Positions 16,254-23,075 of a stretch of 23,075 nucleotides of DNA are shown here, piece after piece. Within the stretch, counting starts at the first letter, position 1. Every line of letters starts with the position of its first letter. The DNA is taken from positions 1-23,075 of the forward strand of contig JADJZU010000033.1 of NCBI GenBank assembly GCA_016715625.1, given 5' to 3'. The position numbers and the translations under genes are program-made. The stretch comes from Bacteroidota bacterium (GTDB taxonomy: Bacteria > Bacteroidota > Bacteroidia > Chitinophagales > LD1). The notes under the pieces are model-generated. The model was not told where the DNA came from. It worked only from the letters and a program-made list of their open reading frames with translations, and ran no database searches.

Positions 16254-16607
16254 AGCTGATTACTTCGTGTTTTATTAGTTAATGCCGTTTGATTTTGCCC
16301 GTCTGAAGAGGAATGTATTTAATGTGTTCCTGCTGCACAAATGCCGAAGTTATTAGAAACCGTATTGCATTGATTGGAACTTATTTTGTAGGTGTCACCA
16401 AATTTTCCGTTGTCATAATTTTTAATCAAGGCGCAAACTTTAGCATTTTGTACATTATGAAACGATATCTCAAATAGAAAAGAAAAAATACAGATACCGA
16501 AATGCTTTTTGTTGAGGGGTAAAGATTTTCATGTGTTTTATTTTTCATCTAAAGTAATCGTTGAAAACAATTTCGTAGAATTTGCAGCAATTCATTTTTT
16601 TAGGATT
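16254..16607. other. 354-base divergent intergenic region
   Basis: It separates the minus-strand HExxH/QueD pair from the plus-strand unknown gene and is A/T-rich. I see no RNA gene, strong hairpin or convincing small ORF. A TTG-started extension of the downstream frame (16509-16607) has no protein-like character. A near-match to the -7 element (tagaatttg, 16576-16584, one extra base against TAnnTTTG) lies about 24 bases before the ATG at 16608. Confidence 0.6.
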
Positions 16608-17339
16608 ATGAAAAAGGAACTTAGAAATCACCTGATTGAGAAGTATCGTGAAAGTATTTATAAGCGATACGACTATAAAAAGATTAAGAAAGATCCGATG
16701 CTTCCTGAAGGCTTTGATGAAAAGGTGGCCAATGAACTCCGCACCTTTTTTCTCGATAGCTTGTATAGTTCACCACAAGAACGTGAAAAACTGGATGCTG
16801 CGTTTTCGCAGTTGGAGAGTTACGTCAACAATCCTTCCAAAATCACCGGGGTGATTGGAAATTTGGCGGCTGCCATTTTCCAGTTTGGCTTCCATTTACC
16901 GGCTGCAATCAAAACCGGTATTGATACCTTGCAAACTCACACAGCTGCCCGAAAATTTGAGCAGGCGCTTTACCAAAATGCGCTGGATAGAAAGTATAAA
17001 GCTCCTTTGACCGATGAACAATTTAATGAGTGCATGGCCGCCTTGCCCGAGGATCAAGTGGAGCATTTTATTAAAGTTCTGGTCGATCTTTTTAATCACA
17101 TATCAGACGATGTTATAATGGAAAAGACCATCCATATTCTGGAGGATGTGTTGAAAAGAATGAAAGAAAGAAATGATTTGTATGGAAAAGATGACCTGGA
17201 TGCAATTCAATTAGGTATTTCCATTTTATCGAGCGGCAGAAACTTGTTGCTGAAATACGACAATAGTTTGAAACAAGGTATCGTGGAATTTGTGAAGCAT
17301 AGTGAACTGAAATTTATGAGAGAGCTTCGCAGAAAGTAA
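16608..17339 (+). CDS. Helical protein of unknown function
   Basis: This is a 243-residue, charged, mostly helical-looking protein (many Lys/Glu/Asp, no signal peptide). A mildly hydrophobic stretch at about residues 79-100 (K-I-T-G-V-I-G-N-L-A-A-A-I-F-Q-F-G-F) could be buried or membrane-associating. I recognise no domain or catalytic motif. ATG at 16608 is preferred to the TTG at 16509, because the sequence upstream looks non-coding and M-K-K-E-L-R-N-H-L is a natural start. The next likely start is 96 bases downstream of its stop, so it may or may not share a transcript with the surface protein. No function is proposed. Confidence 0.75.
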   Translation: MKKELRNHLIEKYRESIYKRYDYKKIKKDPMLPEGFDEKVANELRTFFLDSLYSSPQEREKLDAAFSQLESYVNNPSKITGVIGNLAAAIFQFGFHLPAAIKTGIDTLQTHTAARKFEQALYQNALDRKYKAPLTDEQFNECMAALPEDQVEHFIKVLVDLFNHISDDVIMEKTIHILEDVLKRMKERNDLYGKDDLDAIQLGISILSSGRNLLLKYDNSLKQGIVEFVKHSELKFMRELRRK

Positions 17340-17435
17340 AGCTTGTGTTCTTTAGAATTGCAACGCTACAAGGTTATCTGCGTCTTTTTTCCGGTTTGTT
17401 TTTATTTTCAAAATCGTTACCACAACTATAAGCTT

Positions 17436-20400
17436 ATGACCAATTTATTTACCCGTTTAATTTTCACAGTATTTATCGGTGTCACTACGCTTCAAACGAT
17501 TGCTCAACAATGTAATGTCATTTACGTAACACCCACCGGAGCATCGGGTGGTGCCGCAGGCACACGTTCCAATCCCGCGAGTCTTACGTACGGTTTGTCT
17601 TTGGCAAGTGCTGTTAATAATCGGGTATGGCTGGCACAAGGGCTTTACAACATAGACAACGAAATCCAGATGGTGAGTGATGTTACTCTGGAAGGTGGAT
17701 TTGATCCGGTAACCTGGATTAAAAGTAATGCGTCAACTTCTGCAACAGTTATTCATCGATCTCCTATTAATCTTTTACCGCCTCCGGCCAATGCCACTGC
17801 AGTGATTATTGGCCTTAATATTTCAAATTTTCGGTTGCAGGATTTAACCCTTGAGATGGATAATCCCAATGGAGTTGCCGCAACAGCCTATGGGATTTAT
17901 CTGAATGGCTGCAGCAACTACAATATAGTGAGATGTAATGTAACGTCAGGTAACGGTGCCCCCGGAGTGAACGGTGCCCCGGGCATTGCGGGAGTTGTCG
18001 GTTCACCGGGTTTGCCCGGTCCCAATGGTAATGGTTCTGAAACTGTTTTGCCGGGCGGTGCTGGGGGGGCTGGTGGTAACAGTGGTGGTAATGGAGCGGC
18101 CAACGGTAAACACTCCGGCAATACCAATCAGCCGGGTCAAAATGGCGGAGGCGGAGCGGGATGTGGTGGTAATGGTGGCGCAAGCGGAACAGGACCTCAG
18201 TGCAATTTGGGTTGTGCTTTTGGTAGTCCTAACTGTAATAGTGCTACACCGGGCCAACCGGGTCAGGCGGGAGGTGCTGGTACGATTGGTGCCAATGGAA
18301 CTGCAGGAGCGCCAGGAACCGTAACATTTCCAGGATATTTTGTTCCGGGTGCTGCTGCTGCTTCCGGAGCTAACGGAAATCCAGGGTGTGGGGGAGGAGG
18401 AGGAGGTGGTGGTGGTGGCCGACAAAATTCAGGAAGTGATGATGTAGGTGGTGCAGGTGGTGGTGGTGGTGGTGGTGGATTTGGTGGTGGTGGCGGTACC
18501 GGTGGGACCGGTGGCGGTGGTTCATTTGCTTTATTCCTTTATGCCAATGGTGCAGGCGGCAACATTGTAGATTGTAATTTGATACCCGGTAGCGGAGGAG
18601 CAGGTGGTGCTGGAGGAGCAGGCGGTGCAGGCGGAGCCGGTGGTGCAGGCGGAGCCGGTGGTGGCCCGGGTTGCGGTAATACACCGGGTGGTTCGGGCGG
18701 AGCCGGTGGTGCCGGTGGTGCGGGCGGAAACGGAGGGAATGGTGCTGCTGGAACTAGCCAAGCCTTATATGAAAATGGCAATCCGGTCGCGCAATCAAAC
18801 ATCACATCAGTTCCGGGTAATCCGCCAGTTATTTCGGTAAATAATTACGGATGTTCCAATGCAGAAGTGGTTTTTACTTCACCAGCTTCCGGCAACTGGA
18901 ACTTTGGTAACGGAGCCTCCCCATCCACAGCCACCGGCTCCGGGCCTATCAGCGTGGTATATAATACTATTGGACGGAAAACAATTACATTTTCGGGAAC
19001 TGCTTTCACCGACTTCGTTGATATATTTAGTAATCAAACCACGGCCAATACCATTACGCATACCAACAACCCTGCAGTAAGCGGATGTCCCGATACTTTT
19101 TCAACCACGCTCATTGGTTCGTTGTATGAGTGGAATTTTGGCAGCGCTGCATTCCCTTCTATGGTTTCTGGAGCATCTAATCAATCTGCCACTACAGCTT
19201 TCACCAGCCCCGGCACTTATACGGTGGAAGTTTGGGTAACTACTACTTGTTGTGGCCGCGTTCGCGATACCTTAGTTGTTACCATTCAGCCTAATAGTAT
19301 TCCCATTACGCTCACGGCTTCAGACGATTCAGTGTGTGCAGGTCAGGCTATTACTTATTCCGCTGCTCCTTCCAATTATCTTCTCTATAACTTCTTTGTC
19401 AACGGTTCCAGCGTTCAAAGTTCTCCGGCTAGTTCATTTAATGCTCCATCCCTCAATCCGGGCGATAGTGTAATGGTATTGGGTTTTAATGGAGTTTGTT
19501 TTACCAACCCAAGCTCGGTTTTATATCCTGTGGTTACACCAATTCCGGTTGTTACGCTTACCGATAGCGACCCCAATGATACTATCTGCGGAGGTGATTT
19601 TATTTCATTTGCTGCCTCCCCTACAGGGTACGACAGTTATCAATTTGTCAATGGGTCTTCTACTCAACAAACCTCCGCCAGTGATACATGGTCCACAACA
19701 GCCTTAGGACAGGGTAATTCCGTCTATGTAGTTGCCTACCAAAACGGTTGTGCCAGCAATCAGAGTAATTTAATACAGATACATGTTAATCCTATTCCGC
19801 TGGTTTTTGTTGCGGCATCTGCGACCACTGTATGCGCTGGCGATGCAATTACAGTTACGGCAACTCCTGCAGGATTGACATCGTATGACTTTATTATAAA
19901 CGGCAACTCTGTACAAAATAATTCCAACGATTCATATACCTCCGGCACATTTATTACTGGTGATGCGGTGACTGTTGTAGCGAGTAACAATGGTTGTTTG
20001 AGCAGTCCTAGTAATCCTGTAATTCTCACTGTAAATCCAATCCCCGCTGTATCACTCACAAGTAGTGATGCTGATAATTCCATCTGTCAGGGCGAATCGG
20101 TAATTTTCACCGCATCTCCTTCCGGATATGGCAATTATGATTTCTATGATGGAATAGTATCTGTTCAAAACGGACCATCTGCAACTTATACCACCAACGC
20201 ACTTTTGGCCGGTAATTCAATTTCAGTAATCGCGACCGACTTAAATTGTAGTAGCCCTGCCAGCAATGCTATTACTACTGCTGTTCAGCCTGCACCTGTA
20301 ACAGATGCCGGAGCCAATCAATTCGCTTGTGTCGATGCTCCTGCACTTACGCTTTCAGGATATTCACCGGTGGGTGGTTTGTGGTCAGGACCCGGAATTA

Positions 20401-21518
20401 CAAATCCTTCCGGTGATTTTGATCCGGCTACAGCCTTGTCAGGGATTCACTCTTTACTCTACACCTATTTGGATGCAAACACTGGTTGCTATGGTTACGA
20501 CAGTATTAATTTTACGGTTTACAGCCTGCCTTTCATCACCACTCAAGCATCTATTGACATTTGCGAGAATCAAAGTGCGCAACTTTCAGCTAGTGGGGGT
20601 ATTACTTATTTCTGGAGTCCTCCTGCAGATTTAGATAATGCTTTTGCTGCTAATCCTATTGCTAGTCCTTCCACCACTACTACCTACACGGTTACAGTTA
20701 CCGATAACAATAGTTGTAGTAATACCGCAAATTCAACAGTTAATGTAAATCCAAATCCTATCGCAGGATTCTCTGCTAATCAGGTTTGCGAAGGACTTCC
20801 AACCATTTTCAATAATTCATCTTCACCTTCCACAGGTGTTTCTTTTCAATGGGATTTTGGCGATGGCAATACTTCTTCCTCAAACAGTCCTTTACATACA
20901 TACTCTACTTCAGGAACATACCAGCCAATATTGATAGCTCAATTAGGTATCTGTTACGATACACTCGTGTCCAATGCGATTGTGCAGCCATCAGCTGTTG
21001 CCGATTTTGACGCAACTCCGCTGTCGGGTTACAATGAATCCAATTCTCCTATTCAGTTTAATAATCAGTCGCAGAATGCAGATAGTTATTGGTGGGATTT
21101 TGGGGATCAAAATTCATCTTCTGCTGTTGCACCTTCGCATGTATATTCCACACCGGGTAAATACAATATCACTTTAATCGCATCCAATCAATTTGGCTGC
21201 GCGGATACGCTGACTAAAACCGATTATATACTCATCAACCAAATTCCCAGAGTTTTTATCCCTAATGCATTTTCTCCCAATGGAGATGGGGCAAATGATG
21301 TACTTTTGGTTCAGTCTCAAGGGCTAAAAATATTTGATTGGAAGATTTTTAACCGCTGGGGCGAAATGGTTTTCGAGAGCACCAATATTGGGTTTGGCTG
21401 GGATGGAACCTATCAAGGCAAGCCTGCCCTACCCGGGGTTTATACCTACACGCTTGACCTGGTGTTTGATGACAACTCCAATCGTAGCATGAAAGGGGGA
21501 ATTACGCTGATTAAGTAG
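17436..21518 (+). CDS. Giant Gly-rich surface protein: beta-helix, Ig-like and PKD domains, T9SS type B sorting domain
   Basis: This 1360-residue exported protein has a Sec signal peptide (M-T-N-L-F-T-R-L-I-F..., ending near T-I-A-Q). Residues about 28-170 resemble a DUF1565/pectate-lyase-like parallel beta-helix (Y-V-T-P-T-G-A-S-G-G, V-T-L-E-G-G-F-D, L-Q-D-L-T-L-E-M). Residues about 172-438 are extremely Gly-rich, interrupted by one further rung-like segment. Next come an unclear Cys-bearing region and about four Ig-like repeats of 80-90 residues, each with a Cys pair (V-C-A-G, I-C-G-G, V-C-A-G, I-C-Q-G). Further Cys-bearing Ig-like units and two PKD domains (F-Q-W-D-F-G-D-G-N and Y-W-W-D-F-G-D-Q-N) follow. 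Residues 1272-1360 are the type B sorting domain (I-P-N-A-F-S-P-N-G-D-G-A-N-D, F-N-R-W-G-E-M-V-F, P-G-V-Y-T-Y). ATG at 17436 starts the leader; the longer frame from TTG at 17343 is disfavoured. It is probably a cell-surface adhesin or matrix protein. Confidence 0.9.
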   Translation: MTNLFTRLIFTVFIGVTTLQTIAQQCNVIYVTPTGASGGAAGTRSNPASLTYGLSLASAVNNRVWLAQGLYNIDNEIQMVSDVTLEGGFDPVTWIKSNASTSATVIHRSPINLLPPPANATAVIIGLNISNFRLQDLTLEMDNPNGVAATAYGIYLNGCSNYNIVRCNVTSGNGAPGVNGAPGIAGVVGSPGLPGPNGNGSETVLPGGAGGAGGNSGGNGAANGKHSGNTNQPGQNGGGGAGCGGNGGASGTGPQCNLGCAFGSPNCNSATPGQPGQAGGAGTIGANGTAGAPGTVTFPGYFVPGAAAASGANGNPGCGGGGGGGGGGRQNSGSDDVGGAGGGGGGGGFGGGGGTGGTGGGGSFALFLYANGAGGNIVDCNLIPGSGGAGGAGGAGGAGGAGGAGGAGGGPGCGNTPGGSGGAGGAGGAGGNGGNGAAGTSQALYENGNPVAQSNITSVPGNPPVISVNNYGCSNAEVVFTSPASGNWNFGNGASPSTATGSGPISVVYNTIGRKTITFSGTAFTDFVDIFSNQTTANTITHTNNPAVSGCPDTFSTTLIGSLYEWNFGSAAFPSMVSGASNQSATTAFTSPGTYTVEVWVTTTCCGRVRDTLVVTIQPNSIPITLTASDDSVCAGQAITYSAAPSNYLLYNFFVNGSSVQSSPASSFNAPSLNPGDSVMVLGFNGVCFTNPSSVLYPVVTPIPVVTLTDSDPNDTICGGDFISFAASPTGYDSYQFVNGSSTQQTSASDTWSTTALGQGNSVYVVAYQNGCASNQSNLIQIHVNPIPLVFVAASATTVCAGDAITVTATPAGLTSYDFIINGNSVQNNSNDSYTSGTFITGDAVTVVASNNGCLSSPSNPVILTVNPIPAVSLTSSDADNSICQGESVIFTASPSGYGNYDFYDGIVSVQNGPSATYTTNALLAGNSISVIATDLNCSSPASNAITTAVQPAPVTDAGANQFACVDAPALTLSGYSPVGGLWSGPGITNPSGDFDPATALSGIHSLLYTYLDANTGCYGYDSINFTVYSLPFITTQASIDICENQSAQLSASGGITYFWSPPADLDNAFAANPIASPSTTTTYTVTVTDNNSCSNTANSTVNVNPNPIAGFSANQVCEGLPTIFNNSSSPSTGVSFQWDFGDGNTSSSNSPLHTYSTSGTYQPILIAQLGICYDTLVSNAIVQPSAVADFDATPLSGYNESNSPIQFNNQSQNADSYWWDFGDQNSSSAVAPSHVYSTPGKYNITLIASNQFGCADTLTKTDYILINQIPRVFIPNAFSPNGDGANDVLLVQSQGLKIFDWKIFNRWGEMVFESTNIGFGWDGTYQGKPALPGVYTYTLDLVFDDNSNRSMKGGITLIK
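17950..18750 (+). repeat. Gly-rich low-complexity blocks (GXY, poly-Gly and GGA tandem repeats)
   Basis: Block 1 (about 17950-18520) starts with collagen-like Gly-X-Y (G-A-P-G-V-N-G-A-P-G) and passes into G-G-N/G-G-A runs and poly-Gly. Block 2 (about 18591-18750) is mostly G-G-A tandem repeats with short ggtgctgga/ggcggagcc DNA words. They are separated by a non-repetitive segment (18522-18590). The frame stays open throughout. Confidence 0.9.
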
Positions 21519-21554
21519 CATCCAAACATCAAAATTGTTTTTTTTCAACAGTCG

Positions 21555-21585
21555 TTTCGCTTACTCATTTCATTTTTTAAATTTG
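21555..21585 (+). promoter_or_regulatory. Candidate promoter of the collagen-like protein gene
   Basis: TTTC at 21555-21558 (one off the -33 TTTG) and TAAATTTG at 21578-21585 (exact TAnnTTTG) are separated by 19 bases, the usual Bacteroidota spacing. The ATG at 21629 would follow a leader of roughly 35 bases. A weak aaaca/tgttt hairpin with a T-run (about 21525-21548) may end the previous transcript. Confidence 0.55.
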
Positions 21586-21628
21586 AGTTTGTTTTAGGAC
21601 GCACTATACCCTTATTAAAATCAAATTC

Positions 21629-23075
21629 ATGAGGAATTTCTCCCTTCTATGCTTGGCATTGCTTGCTTTTTCGTTTAGTTATTCACAAGTACCGCAAGCG
21701 GTAAATTACCAGGCAGTAGCTCGCGATGCTTTTGGTAATCCCTACACTAACAAGAATATTTCAGTTAGAATTACTATCAACGAAGGCTTGCCTGGTTTCC
21801 CGGAGTATCAGGAAACACACACCGCAATCACGAATCAATTTGGCTTATTTACCCTGAAAATTGGCTTGGGTAATCCTACCATCGGCAGTTTTCCCAACAT
21901 TGATTGGAGCACAGGCAACAAATATTTGGAAGTAGAGTATGATCCTAACGGTGGTAGCAACTGGTTGAACATGGGTGTAACTCAGTTGTTGAGCGTCCCT
22001 TATGCATTGTATGCTGAAACATCGGGAGGTACATCAACTCCGGGTCCTACAGGTCCAACAGGCCCGGCAGGTCCAGCGGGTGTTACTGGATTAAAAGGAG
22101 CAACCGGAGCCACGGGTCCTGCAGGCGCGAATGGAGTTACAGGCCCGGCTGGTGCCAATGGCGCAACCGGACCGGCTGGCCCTGCAGGTGCAGTAGGTGC
22201 TACCGGAGCGGATGGAACCAATGGCGTTACCGGTGCTACTGGTGATACAGGACCAGCAGGTCCTGCCGGTCCGCAAGGCCCTCAGGGAGTGCAAGGGGCT
22301 ACAGGTTCAACTGGCGTTGGCATAGTTGGTATTGTAGACAATGGAAACGGTACTATTACAATTACATTATCAGATGGTACCACTTACACTGTTCAATCTG
22401 GTGTTACTGGCCCTACAGGCGCCACAGGTTTAGACGGAACCACCGGCCCACAGGGTCCGGCAGGAGTTGATGGAGCTACAGGCCCACAAGGCGATACTGG
22501 CCCGCAAGGTCCGGCAGGTGCGGATGGCGCAACCGGTCCACAAGGTCCCGCTGGAGCAGACGGAGTAACTGGTCCACAAGGAGATACAGGTCCGCAGGGT
22601 CCAGCCGGAGTTGATGGAGTTACCGGCCCACAGGGTCCCGCTGGAGTTGACGGAGTAACTGGTCCACAAGGAGATACAGGTCCACAAGGTCTCGCTGGAG
22701 CAGACGGAGCCACAGGCCCACAAGGTCCGGCAGGTGCGGATGGCGCAACAGGTCCACAAGGTCCAGCTGGAGTAGACGGAGCTACAGGCCCACAAGGTGA
22801 TACAGGTCCGCAAGGTCCGGCAGGTGCCGATGGCGCAACTGGTCCACAGGGCGATACTGGTCCGCAAGGTCCCGCAGGTGCGGATGGCGCTACTGGTCCA
22901 CAAGGTCCGACTGGAGTGGGATTAGCATGTTGGGATCTAAATGGAAACGGGGTGTTTGATATAGCTACAGAAGATTTGGATTTGAATGGAGTTCCAAGCT
23001 TAGGAGACTGTTCTGGTGTAGGCCCGCAAGGCCCGACAGGAGATACAGGCGCACAAGGTCCCGCTGGAGCAGACG
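21629..23075 (+). CDS. Collagen-like surface fibre protein (5' part; continues off the right edge)
   Basis: The frame is open from ATG 21629 to the window end: 482 codons plus one base, with no stop. A Sec signal peptide (M-R-N-F-S-L-L-C-L-A-L-L-A-F-S-F-S-Y-S, cleavage near residue 19-20) is followed by a beta-rich module at about residues 20-132 (V-P-Q-A-V-N-Y-Q-A-V-A-R-D, then L-L-S-V-P-Y-A-L-Y-A-E). I recognise that module from N-termini of Bacteroidota fibre proteins. From residue 139 the chain is Gly-X-Y triplets (G-P-Q-G-P-A-G-A-D-G-A-T), predicting a collagen-like triple helix. Two non-collagen modules interrupt it: residues 229-257 and 434-461. The C-terminus, which would show a sorting or S74 domain, is outside the window. 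A well-formed promoter precedes it. It is probably a trimeric surface fibre. Confidence 0.9.
   Translation, partial: MRNFSLLCLALLAFSFSYSQVPQAVNYQAVARDAFGNPYTNKNISVRITINEGLPGFPEYQETHTAITNQFGLFTLKIGLGNPTIGSFPNIDWSTGNKYLEVEYDPNGGSNWLNMGVTQLLSVPYALYAETSGGTSTPGPTGPTGPAGPAGVTGLKGATGATGPAGANGVTGPAGANGATGPAGPAGAVGATGADGTNGVTGATGDTGPAGPAGPQGPQGVQGATGSTGVGIVGIVDNGNGTITITLSDGTTYTVQSGVTGPTGATGLDGTTGPQGPAGVDGATGPQGDTGPQGPAGADGATGPQGPAGADGVTGPQGDTGPQGPAGVDGVTGPQGPAGVDGVTGPQGDTGPQGLAGADGATGPQGPAGADGATGPQGPAGVDGATGPQGDTGPQGPAGADGATGPQGDTGPQGPAGADGATGPQGPTGVGLACWDLNGNGVFDIATEDLDLNGVPSLGDCSGVGPQGPTGDTGAQGPAGAD
22043..23075 (+). repeat. Collagen-like Gly-X-Y triplet repeat with higher-order tandem units
   Basis: Triplet-coding DNA shows larger units, chiefly 18 residues (54 bases) of the type GPQGDTGPQGPAGADGAT and shorter 9-residue forms. 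A 35-base stretch at 22559 recurs exactly at 22649. The repeat is liable to copy-number change and to assembly collapse. Confidence 0.88.

Noticed and set aside
17950..18750. CRISPR-like or satellite array
   Set aside because: Repeats are in-frame Gly codons of 3-9 bases without spacers; it is coding.
18003..18805. Minus-strand Pro-, His- or Ser/Thr-rich frames opposite the Gly-rich blocks
   Set aside because: Complement of GGN repeats; pure low complexity.
22393..22903. Minus-strand Cys/Pro/Trp-rich frames opposite the collagen region
   Set aside because: Direct consequence of the Gly-X-Y coding on the plus strand; no initiation signals.

Overview
The window looks like a chromosomal segment from a member of the Bacteroidota. 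Two proteins end in C-terminal sorting domains typical of the type IX secretion system, one type A (Por secretion tail) and one type B (gliding-motility/CHU_C type). Shine-Dalgarno sequences are mostly absent, and two upstream regions carry TAnnTTTG-type -7 elements. DUF4920, split 5'-nucleotidase and stand-alone acyl-CoA mutase genes also fit this phylum. I cannot place it more finely. I see no phage, IS element, CRISPR array, tRNA or rRNA.

Layout. (1) 1-3134, plus strand: the 3' part of a long fibre gene made of about 17-residue YadA/trimeric-head-like repeats and ending in a peptidase S74 intramolecular chaperone; its first 1.6 kb is broken by six frameshifts and a stop. (2) 3136-11583, minus strand: an ArnT-like membrane glycosyltransferase (frameshifted near its 3' end), a DUF4920 secreted protein, a geranylgeranyl-reductase-type flavoprotein, dnaA (frameshifted in the AAA+ domain), and a tight three-gene unit: methylmalonyl-CoA-mutase-type catalytic subunit, 5'-nucleotidase C-terminal-domain lipoprotein, 5'-nucleotidase metallophosphoesterase. 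(3) 11721-15496, plus strand: a T9SS-exported lamin-tail/Calx-beta protein, an RmlD-like reductase and a secreted endonuclease/exonuclease/phosphatase. (4) 15504-16253, minus strand: a QueD/PTPS enzyme and a small HExxH membrane protein. (5) 16608 to the right edge, plus strand: a conserved-looking unknown, a 1360-residue Gly-rich/Ig/PKD surface protein with a type B sorting domain, and a collagen-like fibre protein running off the window.

The strongest themes are cell-surface fibres (S74-terminated head repeats, beta-helix with Gly-rich insertions, collagen-like triplets interrupted by two small modules) and extracellular phosphate/nucleotide handling (split nucleotidase, LTD protein, secreted EEP enzyme). 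Single-base frameshifts in dnaA (essential), in the glycosyltransferase tail and repeatedly in the fibre gene suggest residual indel errors in the assembly; only re-sequencing would separate these from true decay. I did not find a convincing undescribed defence or mobile system. The most distinctive objects are the Gly-rich insertions in a beta-helix and the modular collagen fibre.
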